From positions 1 to 64,000 of the IMG/VR virus record IMGVR_UViG_3300020198_000013: a DNA stretch of 64,000 nucleotides. One strand, written 5' to 3'. Below are positions 44,317 to 52,712 of this stretch, piece after piece. Made by a program: the position numbers and the translations under genes. The notes under the pieces are model-generated. The model did no database searches. It was given only the letters and a program-made list of their open reading frames with translations, and had not been told where the DNA came from. Every line of letters starts with the position of its first letter. The first letter of the stretch is position 1. The DNA comes from a virus.

Positions 44317-45156
44317 ATGACTTTTGTAATAATTGAAGGTCTCGATCGAACTGCAAAGACAACGCTTGCTGGTCTTTATAATAAAAAAGGCTATAAAACA
44401 GTTCATTTTTCCGCCCCGGATAAGAAATATTTTCAAACCGGATACTCAGGTCCTTCTTATTTAGAAGATCTTGTGGAAATGTTTGTTTCTTTATCTGGAC
44501 AGGATGTTGTCTTTGATAGATCTCATTACGGTGAATTAATATGGCCTTATGTCTACAACAGAAGACCATTGTTAAATCATTTTGACTTAGAGATCTTAAG
44601 AGAAATTGAATCTCAAAATAAAACAGAATATATATTAATGCATGATCCAAATATAGAATCTCATTGGAGAAGATGTCTTCAGTATAAAGAGCCATTAACA
44701 CGAACACAATTTGATTCAGCTAGATCTATGTTTAATGATATGGCTAATCAATATGATTTTGTACAATTAACAATAGAAGATGTGGAAAATAAAATAGGAA
44801 TGTCTTTACTTGAAAAAGAGAAAGAAAAAATACAAATCTCAGATGCAGAGATGGCGTCATCGAAGAGCGAAGATACGGATGTGGTTTCTATTAGAAAAAA
44901 TAAAAGTGATATGTTACTTTCTCCCGAGCAATTAAAATTAGCAGAAGCAAATGCTATAAATCAAATTTTAATTGGAAGAATAGTAAAGAAAAAAGGTGAT
45001 CATTTTGATTCAATAGAACAAAAAATAAGAGATTTCTTGAATAATGAATTATCAAATTTACTGGGAACTACAATAAAAAACAATAATAATTTATTTTCTA
45101 ATGAAGAAATAGATTTTTTAAAAGCAGTTGTTAAAAGAATGAAGGAGAAAAAATGA
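44317..45156 (+). CDS. P-loop nucleotide kinase-like protein with C-terminal extension
   Basis: 279 residues. The N-terminal ~160 residues resemble thymidylate or deoxynucleoside kinases: FVIIEGLDRTAKTTLAGLY (P-loop), DVVFDRSHYGELIWP (DR[SH] motif) and a lid region HWRRCLQYKEPLTRTQFD. The P-loop reads G-L-D-R-T-A-K-T-T, keeping the Lys but replacing the Gly before it with Ala. The last ~120 residues are charged helices not found in small dNMP kinases. The gene sits between portal and protease, an unusual place for nucleotide metabolism. SD GGAG and a TATAAT box (44285-44290) precede it. Confidence 0.6.
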   Translation: MTFVIIEGLDRTAKTTLAGLYNKKGYKTVHFSAPDKKYFQTGYSGPSYLEDLVEMFVSLSGQDVVFDRSHYGELIWPYVYNRRPLLNHFDLEILREIESQNKTEYILMHDPNIESHWRRCLQYKEPLTRTQFDSARSMFNDMANQYDFVQLTIEDVENKIGMSLLEKEKEKIQISDAEMASSKSEDTDVVSIRKNKSDMLLSPEQLKLAEANAINQILIGRIVKKKGDHFDSIEQKIRDFLNNELSNLLGTTIKNNNNLFSNEEIDFLKAVVKRMKEKK

Positions 45157-45698
45157 AGATGGTAAATCAACAAAAAACAAATCAAATACAAAGAATTGAA
45201 ACTTTAGAAAAACATATTGAAAATTTATCAATGGCACTTAGAGTAAACCAAATACTATTAAAGCAAACAATAGACCAATTGCAGCCAATGCAATCAGAGC
45301 TAAAGACAAACACTAGTATACTTAGTGATTTTCAATATAGGGTTCTTGGATTGCAAAAATATCTTCCAATAAATAACGAGGAGCTAACTTCTATTGTCAA
45401 TGAATTAAAATCAACAGACTGGGATCGAGCATCTGACAAAGATGATTTAGATAAAAAACTTGAAAAAAAAGAATTTGTTTCATCAAAAAATGACATAGTT
45501 ATAATATCTTCTGTTGTATTGGAAGGAGAAAATGTTAAAGGCGGTATATTTAGATCAAAGATAAAATTAGAAGAAGCAGGCCAAGGTCTTGTTGATGTTC
45601 TTTTAAATAAAAAAGTAGGAGAAACAGTAGAGGCTGTGTTAAACGATGAGAAACATTTAGTAAGTTTATTAGGTGTTAGGACTACGAATTTAGAATGA
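45153..45698 (+). CDS. Hypothetical coiled-coil protein
   Basis: 181 residues, overlapping the kinase-like gene by 4 bp (ATGA) with AAGGAG at 45142-45147. The first ~75 residues form a coiled coil (QRIETLEKHIENLSMALRVN ...). The C-terminal ~90 residues are beta-rich and contain VVLEGENVKGGIFRSKIKLE and VGETVEAVLNDEKHLVSLLG. Position in the head module suggests a virion assembly protein. No family was recognised. Confidence 0.55.
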   Translation: MKMVNQQKTNQIQRIETLEKHIENLSMALRVNQILLKQTIDQLQPMQSELKTNTSILSDFQYRVLGLQKYLPINNEELTSIVNELKSTDWDRASDKDDLDKKLEKKEFVSSKNDIVIISSVVLEGENVKGGIFRSKIKLEEAGQGLVDVLLNKKVGETVEAVLNDEKHLVSLLGVRTTNLE

Positions 45699-46111
45699 AT
45701 GATACTAAAGAAAGATTTGATAAAAAATGCCCACGTCAGTTGAAAGACTATCCTAAGGGATATTGTCCATTAGCTGTTATTCGCCTAAAATGGCTTAGAT
45801 CTCTTGGTAGAGAGCCAACTGAAGAAGAAGAACTCAATGCTCCTGGGTGCAATTGGGCAATTAATCATCAAATGTCTAGTTATTGTTGGTTTGTTTATGA
45901 AACAAAATTTATGCCAGATTCTCCTGTATCCGATGTTGAAATAGCTGCTGCTTTAAACATTTCTATAGAAACAGTAAAACAAGTTGCAGATTCTGCAATG
46001 TCAAAAGTGCAATCTTCTGAACTCGTGGTAGAACTAAAGAAGACTTTAGACGGGGAGTCTATCGTTGATGAAGTTCTCGGAGTTGAAGATGAAGCAATCT
46101 ATTGCGAATAA
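45695..46111 (+). CDS. Protein with helix-turn-helix, sigma region 4-like
   Basis: 138 residues, overlapping the previous stop. Cys residues at KKCPRQLKDYPKGYCPLAVI and PGCNWAINHQMSSYCWFVYE could bind metal. The segment SDVEIAAALNISIETVKQVA is a good helix-turn-helix of the sigma region 4/LuxR type. It lies in the head module between portal and protease. Late transcription control or a structural role are both possible. Another gene in this window (52702) has a sigma region 2-like segment. Confidence 0.5.
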   Translation: MNDTKERFDKKCPRQLKDYPKGYCPLAVIRLKWLRSLGREPTEEEELNAPGCNWAINHQMSSYCWFVYETKFMPDSPVSDVEIAAALNISIETVKQVADSAMSKVQSSELVVELKKTLDGESIVDEVLGVEDEAIYCE

Positions 46112-46355
46112 AGATTTAAAATCTAAAAATCTTCCAGAGATTCAATTAAAAAATCAAGAATTAGAAGAAGATGAAGAATTAGAAGAAAGTCAAGAATTAG
46201 AAGAAGATGAAGAATTAGAAGATTTAGAAGATTTAGATTTAATGAACCCTTCTGATTTTATTGAATTAATAAGCAATAATTATATATGTAGAAAAAACAC
46301 TGGAAGATCTAGATTAAAACTCCACCCTAGTAAAATAAATATAAAAAATTACTAG
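46089..46355 (+). CDS. Small acidic repeat protein
   Basis: 88 residues from ATG 46089, chosen because GGAG at 46079-46082 lies at good spacing; upstream in-frame starts lie deeper in the preceding gene. The middle is highly acidic with repeats of ELEEDEELE, then LEDLEDLDLMNPSDFIELIS and a basic tail (RKNTGRSRLKLHPSK). A charged, probably disordered protein just before the protease could be a core or scaffold component or a DNA mimic. The function is unknown. Confidence 0.5.
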   Translation: MKQSIANKDLKSKNLPEIQLKNQELEEDEELEESQELEEDEELEDLEDLDLMNPSDFIELISNNYICRKNTGRSRLKLHPSKINIKNY

Positions 46356-46374
46356 TAATTAAACTAATAAGATC

Positions 46375-46383
46375 TGATACAAT
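46375..46383 (+). promoter_or_regulatory. Extended -10 promoter of prohead protease gene
   Basis: TGATACAAT lies 20 bp before the protease start codon, with AAGGGAG in between. It is identical to the site at 62645. There is no -35. Confidence 0.5.
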
Positions 46384-46403
46384 CTTATTAGAAAGGGAGT
46401 TTT

Positions 46404-47285
46404 ATGGCTACTAAATTTGATGCGGTTGCAGGATCTGAGTTAAGAGACATTCAAGGAGAAATTCTAGATGTCAAAGGCGCAGATATTTCAGAATTAGAAG
46501 CTGGTCAAGGAATTGTTAACGACAACCATAGCAATAAGCTACCCGATGTCATCGGTAGAGTAACTGGTGCAAAAAAAATATTTAAAGTAGAAGATTGCGA
46601 AAGTGATCGTCAAAAATATTTTTGGAATAAAATAAAAGCTCCATATATATATGTTACAGGTGAACTTTTTGACGATGAAGACCATAGATCAGCAAGGGCA
46701 GCGGCGGCTATATTAAGACATCAGCACAAAACAGATTCTCCACTTAAGCTAAAGTGCTCCGTAGAAGGAGGTATAGTAGAAAGAGGCGAGAAAGACGATA
46801 GAATTTTAAAAAGAACAAAAATTAAAGGTTTAGCATTGACCTTTACTCCAGCCAATAATGCAACTCTTGTTGAGGGAGTTGATTTAAATAAAAGCAATAA
46901 TCCACAAGAATTTGAATTAATAAAATCAATATCTCATCTAGCGAGAAAAGATGTTCCCTCTTTTATAGAAATGGCTGATACATTATCTGAAATTAAAATA
47001 TTATCAAATGTAGAAAAAATAAAAGAAACAATATTAACTTTAAAAAAAAATAACATAAATAAAGCATTAGTCGCTGGATATGGCTCAGCAGGATCTCCGA
47101 CAAGCCTAACTGGCGGCGGCGTTTTTCAAACTGAATCTATTGATACAAAATCAAATAAAAATCAGTATATAGAATGTCCATCATGTGGTAAAGAGCAACC
47201 ATATGTTGTATATCAAGTTAAATGTCGATCTTGTAATAAGCATTTTCCATTTGACACATTAGCTAAGTTCTTTATAAATAAATAG
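46404..47285 (+). CDS. Prohead maturation protease with capsid-like peptide and zinc ribbon
   Basis: 293 residues. The first ~165 residues resemble T4 gp21/HK97-type (S78) proteases, with His in VNDNHSNKLPDVIGRV (~41), Ser in LKLKCSVEGG (~118) and KGLALTFTPANNATLVEG closing the core. A helical linker leads to residues 219-247, which are 22/29 identical to residues 27-55 of the major capsid protein (both contain NKALVAGYG and QTES). The C-terminal 40 residues form a zinc ribbon (CPSCGK ... CRSCNK). The enzyme should cleave scaffold and capsid N-termini. The shared segment may be its own processing site. Confidence 0.8.
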   Translation: MATKFDAVAGSELRDIQGEILDVKGADISELEAGQGIVNDNHSNKLPDVIGRVTGAKKIFKVEDCESDRQKYFWNKIKAPYIYVTGELFDDEDHRSARAAAAILRHQHKTDSPLKLKCSVEGGIVERGEKDDRILKRTKIKGLALTFTPANNATLVEGVDLNKSNNPQEFELIKSISHLARKDVPSFIEMADTLSEIKILSNVEKIKETILTLKKNNINKALVAGYGSAGSPTSLTGGGVFQTESIDTKSNKNQYIECPSCGKEQPYVVYQVKCRSCNKHFPFDTLAKFFINK

Positions 47286-47331
47286 TTGTAATTAATTGAT
47301 ATTATTAAAGTCACGTTTAACTATAATAATA

Positions 47332-47340
47332 TGGTATATT
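47332..47340 (+). promoter_or_regulatory. Extended -10-like promoter before decoration gene
   Basis: TGGTATATT lies 45 bp upstream of the next start codon in an AT-rich intergenic space (47286-47385). The downstream genes are among the most highly expressed in a phage head module, which fits a dedicated promoter. Confidence 0.35.
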
Positions 47341-47385
47341 TAAGTATTGTCGTGGATGGTTTGCATTTGATAAAAGGAGCAAAAC

Positions 47386-47769
47386 ATGGCTAATTCTGTC
47401 CAGGTTCTTGATAAAGTGGCACGAAACCTCAATCAGCTAGGCGTTCCTGCTGTTCGTGGGGCTTCTTCAGTATCGGCTGCAGGACTTACTATATCTTATG
47501 TAAGCGCCTCGGTCCAATCTCCAATGGGTGGCGTTGACAAAGATGCTTCTCCATTTCTTGGTATTGGCGTTGCTGCGCCAGGTAAATTAAAAATCAAAGG
47601 TGCTGCTGGTGAAAATTCACTTGCTGCAATTTTGGACACTGCAGCGGCGGTAAATGTTCTTGCTGTTTGTTCTCGTTTTGCTAACAATCTCCAGATCGAA
47701 GCTGGTGATTCGGCATCAGTTCTTGTAGAACTCGCTGGTCATACAGATCTTTTGATGGTTGGTGAATAA
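47386..47769 (+). CDS. Probable head decoration or vertex protein
   Basis: 127 residues, Ala/Gly/Val-rich and beta-type (SVSAAGLTISYVSASVQSPM; GKLKIKGAAGENSLAAILDT; LQIEAGDSASVLVELAGHTD). Codon use and G+C (about 45%) resemble the capsid gene, as expected of an abundant virion protein. It lies between protease and scaffold. SD AAAAGGAG is strong. A decoration/cement protein is the best guess; a small tail or core protein is possible. No specific family was recognised. Confidence 0.45.
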   Translation: MANSVQVLDKVARNLNQLGVPAVRGASSVSAAGLTISYVSASVQSPMGGVDKDASPFLGIGVAAPGKLKIKGAAGENSLAAILDTAAAVNVLAVCSRFANNLQIEAGDSASVLVELAGHTDLLMVGE

Positions 47770-47787
47770 TATAAAAGGAGTTTTGCT

Positions 47788-48570
47788 ATGACTACAAAAT
47801 TAAGCAAAAGTCTCGCCGATCTCATTGATGAAACTCTAGCTGAAATCGAAGAACTAAAAAAGTCTGATCGTTTTTCTGCTGAAGAAATCGAACTTGGAGA
47901 AAAGTCAGCACAAGGCGGAATGGCTAAGGGCGACGAAGAGGACGATGAGAAAGACGAAGACGAAGACGAAGACGAAGAAGCTAAGAAAGCAGAAGACGAC
48001 GAAGACGAAGACGACGAAGAGCATGAAGAAGAAGATGAAGCCAAAAAAGCTGAAGAAGAATGCGAAAAAGCAGAAGCTGAAATGGCCAAGGCTGAAGATG
48101 AGTGCGAGAAAGCAGAGCATGCTTATTCAAAAGCGCTTAAAAAGCGTGAGATGTGTAAAGCAGAACTTGAGCATAAACTCAAGAAAAAAGAGATGAAAAA
48201 ACCTCACTGGGCTAAGAAATCAGAAGGTGTCAATCTCATGGTCAAAGAAGAAAAAGAGATGAAGAAGTCACTTGCAAAATCAATTGACGAAAGAATCTCA
48301 CCTCTTGAGACCAAACTTTCTCAAGTTTTAGATGTTGTTAAACAACTTGCAGATACCCCATTCCCACAGCGTGGACACACGTATCGTCAAATCCAGCCTC
48401 TTGCAAAAAGCACTGGAGATGTAGAACCTCTTAATAAGACAGCTGTTCTTAATAAACTTCTTGATCTTAAGAAGACTGGAACAGATGTCGATGCTGCAGA
48501 TGTGATTCGTGTAGAAGTTGGTGGAAATGGTGATCTTAACGAAGTTGCTAACAAATATGGAATTAAATAA
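47788..48570 (+). CDS. Scaffolding/prohead core protein
   Basis: 260 residues. After a helical start (SLADLIDETLAEIEELKKSD) there are ~130 residues of very acidic and Lys-rich coiled coil with DEDEDEDEE and AKKAEE runs. A helical C-terminal third contains SISPLETKLSQVLD-like heptads and LNKLLDLKKTGTDVDAADVI. Position directly before the major capsid gene and the coiled-coil composition match scaffold/core proteins such as T4 gp22, which are degraded by the prohead protease. The low-complexity DNA gives long spurious reverse frames. Confidence 0.75.
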   Translation: MTTKLSKSLADLIDETLAEIEELKKSDRFSAEEIELGEKSAQGGMAKGDEEDDEKDEDEDEDEEAKKAEDDEDEDDEEHEEEDEAKKAEEECEKAEAEMAKAEDECEKAEHAYSKALKKREMCKAELEHKLKKKEMKKPHWAKKSEGVNLMVKEEKEMKKSLAKSIDERISPLETKLSQVLDVVKQLADTPFPQRGHTYRQIQPLAKSTGDVEPLNKTAVLNKLLDLKKTGTDVDAADVIRVEVGGNGDLNEVANKYGIK

Positions 48571-48581
48571 GGAGAAAAATA

Positions 48582-50036
48582 ATGTACGCTGACGCTTTTA
48601 ATCAGATTATGCAGGGAATTGAACAAGGAGTGGTCTCTCAAGAAGAGATTGAAAACCTTAATAAGGCACTAGTAGCGGGATACGGTGGTGCTGGTCGTCC
48701 TACTGATCTAACCTATGGCGGTGTTATTCAGACTGAGTCACTTGAATCAACTCTTAAAGTTGTTACATTTGACATGAAGAATCTTAAACTCTGGCCAGCA
48801 ATCACAATCGACAAGGCTTATAACCTATTCGAACAATATAACCGTCTTGTTGGATATGGTTCAGATACTTCGCCCTATATTGCTGAAGGCGGAGCTGGAC
48901 AAGAATCAGATTCAACATATGTACGTGACGGACAGCGCATCGTGTTCTTCAGCAAGCGTCGTAAGGTTTCGCATCAGATGACTCTTGTTCGCACAACCGT
49001 TGGAGACGTTGTAGCTCAACAGGCTAAAGAAGGAACAATGGACCTTCTTAAAGATGTTGAACGTGAACTATACTGGGGACATGCTCACTTTGCAGATGCA
49101 TCTGGTGCTCAATCAGGTGCAACAGCTGATCTTCCAGTTAATTCACTTGCCATGAATGGCCTTCTACAACAAATCCTTAAGGGTGATCGTGATAGCCAAT
49201 TTACTTCAAAAGATTTTGAAGGTTGGGGCGCTGAGTCATCATCTGTTGTGAAGGATCTTGCTGGTCTTTCTTTTGCACAAGACGATGTTGAAGAACTTGC
49301 AGTTCGTGCTCTTGAAAATTTCGGAGCTCCAGATCAGCTTCACGCTGAGCCCGCTGCTGTTTCTACATTCGTTCGTCAATTTTATCCACAGTTCCGTTCT
49401 GAACCAGGTCTTGCTGGTCAAACTGTTGGTTATGACGTAGCAAATGTCACCACTACTGCAGGAAAAATTGCACTTAAACCAAGTCTTTTCCTACGTCCGC
49501 GCCAACAAGTTCGTCCAGCAGCTGCTTCAGCTTCTGCTCCTTCTGTTGCGGGTCTAAGTGTTTCTGGAGCTGCTGCAGGATCAGGATCAGCTCTTTCAGC
49601 TGGTAGTTATCATTATGCAGTAACTTTTGTTAATGACTTTGGCGAATCAGCTCCAATTTTAACTTCAGCACCAGTTTCAGTTACAGCTGGACAAGTTGTT
49701 GAATTGACTCTAGCTGGTTCTGTTCCATCTTCTGTCAAGCACATGAAGGTATATCGTGCCGCAAGTGGAGCTGCAGCTTCAACGGCGCAGTTTATCTCAA
49801 ATCATCGCGTGGGACTCTCCGCTATTAAAGATGCTGGTGCCAAGCGCCCTGGTCTTGGTGAAGCATTCCTTCTTGATATGCGTGCTGAAACAATGAAGTT
49901 TAAGCAACTTGCTCCTCTTGCTAAGATGAATCTTGCTGTGGTCACAACTGCACTTGAGTTTCTCTTGCTCATGTACGGAGCACTATTTGTTTACGCACCG
50001 CGATTCAATTGCGTAATGCGAAATGTTGGTAAGTAA
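48582..50036 (+). CDS. Major capsid protein
   Basis: 484 residues. An N-terminal ~50-residue arm ending NKALVAGYGGAGRPTDLTYG ... QTES is typical of T4-like/large-phage capsid proteins, where it is cleaved. A HK97-fold body follows (NLFEQYNRLVGYGSDTSPYI, KRRKVSHQMTLVRTTVGDVV, KDVERELYWGHAHFADASGA). Residues ~310-420 look like an inserted Ig/FN3-like domain (SAGSYHYAVTFVNDFGESAP, KHMKVYRAASGA) that may be exposed on the capsid surface. Codon use is shifted to higher G+C. SD AAGGAG precedes the start, and a strong terminator follows the gene. Confidence 0.88.
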   Translation: MYADAFNQIMQGIEQGVVSQEEIENLNKALVAGYGGAGRPTDLTYGGVIQTESLESTLKVVTFDMKNLKLWPAITIDKAYNLFEQYNRLVGYGSDTSPYIAEGGAGQESDSTYVRDGQRIVFFSKRRKVSHQMTLVRTTVGDVVAQQAKEGTMDLLKDVERELYWGHAHFADASGAQSGATADLPVNSLAMNGLLQQILKGDRDSQFTSKDFEGWGAESSSVVKDLAGLSFAQDDVEELAVRALENFGAPDQLHAEPAAVSTFVRQFYPQFRSEPGLAGQTVGYDVANVTTTAGKIALKPSLFLRPRQQVRPAAASASAPSVAGLSVSGAAAGSGSALSAGSYHYAVTFVNDFGESAPILTSAPVSVTAGQVVELTLAGSVPSSVKHMKVYRAASGAAASTAQFISNHRVGLSAIKDAGAKRPGLGEAFLLDMRAETMKFKQLAPLAKMNLAVVTTALEFLLLMYGALFVYAPRFNCVMRNVGK

Positions 50037-50061
50037 CAAATAGTTAATTTGATTGAATAAT

Positions 50062-50104
50062 ATTAAAACGATCAGTTAGAAATAGCTGATCGTTTTAATT
50101 TAAT
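50062..50104 (+). terminator. Strong terminator after major capsid gene
   Basis: A perfect 14-bp stem, 50062-50075 (ATTAAAACGATCAG) with 50086-50099 (CTGATCGTTTTAAT), closes a 10-nt loop. The A/T-rich ends supply U tracts on either strand, so it may work in both directions. It ends the head operon. Confidence 0.85.
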
Positions 50105-50171
50105 CACAACTAAGATCTGATTGCTAATATAGATGATAAAAAAAACCGAAATATTACTTATCGGTGACATG

Positions 50172-50180
50172 TGGTACAAT
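50172..50180 (+). promoter_or_regulatory. Extended -10 promoter
   Basis: TGGTACAAT lies between the capsid terminator and the next gene, 37 bp before its ATG. It restarts transcription for the 50.2-60 kb block. There is no -35. Confidence 0.5.
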
Positions 50181-50216
50181 AATATTACCCAAGCAAGTGC
50201 CTAGGAGATTTAAAGT

Positions 50217-50531
50217 ATGTCACGTCCCATAAACTTACCTGCCGGCTCTTCTAGAACCTCAGACGTTGGTTTGGTTTGGCGAGAAATAAAAAATGAAACA
50301 ATTTCTCTTCTCCAGTTTGAGGTTCCAAAATACTGTGCTATAAGAATACATCCAGAAATAGCTGGTTTAAAAGTATACTTTGATGGCGAACTAGCTGCAA
50401 CATTAAAAGTTTCTGAACTCATGTTATTTAACTCCGGCAGAGGATTACCAGATGGCAAAGACACCGTTACACTTGCGGTAACGGGTGCTTGTCAAATTCA
50501 GATTGGTATTGAAATAGATCGCGAAAGGTAA
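50217..50531 (+). CDS. Small beta-rich virion protein, possible decoration or neck protein
   Basis: 104 residues, predicted mainly beta (GLVWREIKNETISLLQFEVP; GLKVYFDGELAATLKVSELM; TVTLAVTGACQIQIGIEIDR). It is the first gene after the capsid terminator. SD TAGGAG lies at 50201-50206. Small beta proteins here are often capsid decoration or head-completion proteins. No specific family was recognised. Confidence 0.45.
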   Translation: MSRPINLPAGSSRTSDVGLVWREIKNETISLLQFEVPKYCAIRIHPEIAGLKVYFDGELAATLKVSELMLFNSGRGLPDGKDTVTLAVTGACQIQIGIEIDRER

Positions 50532-50535
50532 TATT

Positions 50536-51585
50536 ATGTTTTTAGAATCTTTTCGTGATTTATTAAATAAAAAAATAGTAAATCAAGAATTAAAAAAAAC
50601 ATTATTAAATACAACAGACTCTATCTTAATTGATCATGTCATAGAGACATTGGAAAAGATGGCTAGACATGCTCGTCAGTCAGCAAAAGAAAATATTAGT
50701 TTATCTAATTTTGTTTCTCAAATGGATCCAGATACAGACCATGCAGAGGCTCATTTTATAAGAGATGCAATGGGTCATCATGCCTCTCATTATAAGGCAG
50801 CTCTACAAGCAGGCAATCAAGATCTTGCAAACACACATGCAAAAGAATTCATTAAACTAGGACATCTTGCTCATAAAATAGAGAGAATAGATCCCAGTAA
50901 AATGAAATTTGATACAATAGACTTACAACCATGGCAAGCTACCAGATCAGATCTTTTTAGCGATCCCCATAAGACAAGTGGAGTAGATTTGACCGGCTGG
51001 AGATGTCATAAAAAAATGAAAGGCGGAAAAGACTTTTCCTGGCTTCAGAATCCTCCTCATGCATCTAGATCTAATGAGATTTTTTCTAAACCTCATGAGA
51101 CAATGACAAATCCAGACGGAACCGTTGAGCATCGTTTTCATAATGATGCATTTCCAATGGAGCATGTTAAGATAAATGGAAAACACATACCTATTGATGA
51201 CGACATAGATGTTTCTCATGGTCATTTTACACCCCATTCATTTGACATGCATCCAATAATGAGTGTTTTTGACGAATCTGCCTCTACACATACTCCCGAA
51301 AAAGCTTCATCATATCAAGACAGATTATCAAAATTTCATGATTCAGTTTGGGGAAAAAATCTTTTAGCAAAATTAGGGGAATTTATATCCCCTGAGCATG
51401 GAGCAGTCAGAGGCTCGACTGTGCATAAACCAGTTGAAAATCCATTACAAAAACCACAAGACAGAAATACACCAGCTTCGCTTGATAGCATTGCATCATC
51501 AGAAGAACAGAAACACAATGAGAATGTGTCCGATCTTCTTGCTGGTCTAGGTCTTGATAATTCAAATCTAGATGAAGAAAAATAA
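50536..51585 (+). CDS. Hypothetical virion-region protein
   Basis: 349 residues. It has a helical N-terminus with many His residues (MGHHASHYKAALQAGNQDLA). A central region contains GWRCHKKMKGGKDFSWLQNP, DGTVEHRFHNDAFPMEHVKI and DVSHGHFTPHSFDMHPIMSV, and a disordered C-terminus follows. High His and Lys content recalls proteins injected with, or packed beside, DNA. It is followed 11 bp later by a similar charged protein. No enzymatic motif or family was recognised. Confidence 0.5.
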   Translation: MFLESFRDLLNKKIVNQELKKTLLNTTDSILIDHVIETLEKMARHARQSAKENISLSNFVSQMDPDTDHAEAHFIRDAMGHHASHYKAALQAGNQDLANTHAKEFIKLGHLAHKIERIDPSKMKFDTIDLQPWQATRSDLFSDPHKTSGVDLTGWRCHKKMKGGKDFSWLQNPPHASRSNEIFSKPHETMTNPDGTVEHRFHNDAFPMEHVKINGKHIPIDDDIDVSHGHFTPHSFDMHPIMSVFDESASTHTPEKASSYQDRLSKFHDSVWGKNLLAKLGEFISPEHGAVRGSTVHKPVENPLQKPQDRNTPASLDSIASSEEQKHNENVSDLLAGLGLDNSNLDEEK

Positions 51586-51596
51586 CGGAGACAAAC

Positions 51597-52712
51597 ATGC
51601 CTGTTGGAGTTATAAAAACAAAAGCAGATCATAAAAAATGGAAAAAAGCAAAAAAGATTGTCGAAGAACAACACGGCGAAATACGCTGGCCTTTGGTCAT
51701 GCACATATATCAACAAATGGCTAAAGATGACGAACCAAAAGATAAAAATGTTTTAATTGAAAGAGCATTAGATAAACAAGGCAGAAAAGTCGTAATTCCA
51801 CAAGAGGTTCATGATGTGTTAAAACCAATGTGGGAGAGAGATAAAGATAAATTATTAACACCAGAACAAAAACAAAAATTAGAATCAATAAAACAAGCAA
51901 AACAAAGACGTTCTGAATTTAAAATAGTAAAATCAGCAGAAGAATTAAATTATGTAGAAAGTTCTTTAAAAAAAATAAAGCAAGAACTAGATGTTTTTTT
52001 TATTTTAGAAAAAGATGAAAAATCTGGATCAGGAGGATGGAAACCACCATCTGGTTTTGACCCCAAGACCCACCCAGACACAAGCGCATTAATGCTTATT
52101 CATGGATTAAATCCACGTGAAGCTTCTTTTATGTCTGGTGCTCATACTTCTAATGAGTATTCTAGAGGTAGGTACTTCAGACCAACCCCTCTATCTGAAG
52201 GAATGCTTGAACATGCTAAAAGAGTAGCTAAACAAAAATTTGAAGAACATGAGCAAAAAAGAAGAGAAACTGCAGATCCGGCTCAAAATCCAGATTTATT
52301 TTTACAACACAATGCTCAAAGTGTTCACAAGGGATTTAATGGTAATTTTCAAGATGATTTAAAGAATTTTAAAGAATCTGATGAATTTAAAAATTTATCA
52401 CAATCTGATAGACCTGGCAGAATCATGCAATGGAAAGCTGATTGGCAAAAACAAAACTTAGAAAATCAAAAACAATCAGCCGCAAAAGCAGCTGGACTGC
52501 ATAGTGAATTGGCAGATCATGCAAACACAGAACGAGCTAAAAAATTAATTGAGCAACGTGAAAACATATTAAGAGGCGGAGAAGGAGTTTCTGATTCTTC
52601 TTTTTCTGATAAGGTTAAAAGAGACACGCCAGATCATAGTGTAGATGAAGATTTAAGCGACGAAGACATGGAAGATATAAAAAATCTCGAGGAAGATGAT
52701 TATGGACGATAA
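51597..52712 (+). CDS. Hypothetical charged helical protein
   Basis: 371 residues. The N-terminal MPVGVIKTKADHKKWKKAKK and EEQHGEIRWPLVMHIYQQMA form a small helical domain. A long Lys/Glu helical region follows. A central segment reads KPPSGFDPKTHPDTSALMLI and GLNPREASFMSGAHTSNEYS. The C-terminus is acidic. SD GGAG is present. It is part of the translationally linked string 50536-54267. A virion or assembly role is inferred from position only. Confidence 0.5.
   Translation: MPVGVIKTKADHKKWKKAKKIVEEQHGEIRWPLVMHIYQQMAKDDEPKDKNVLIERALDKQGRKVVIPQEVHDVLKPMWERDKDKLLTPEQKQKLESIKQAKQRRSEFKIVKSAEELNYVESSLKKIKQELDVFFILEKDEKSGSGGWKPPSGFDPKTHPDTSALMLIHGLNPREASFMSGAHTSNEYSRGRYFRPTPLSEGMLEHAKRVAKQKFEEHEQKRRETADPAQNPDLFLQHNAQSVHKGFNGNFQDDLKNFKESDEFKNLSQSDRPGRIMQWKADWQKQNLENQKQSAAKAAGLHSELADHANTERAKKLIEQRENILRGGEGVSDSSFSDKVKRDTPDHSVDEDLSDEDMEDIKNLEEDDYGR

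Noticed and set aside
47739-48196. Minus-strand poly-Ser and plus-strand poly-Lys/Thr ORFs
   Set aside because: They are shadows of the Glu/Asp/Lys-rich scaffold gene in other frames.
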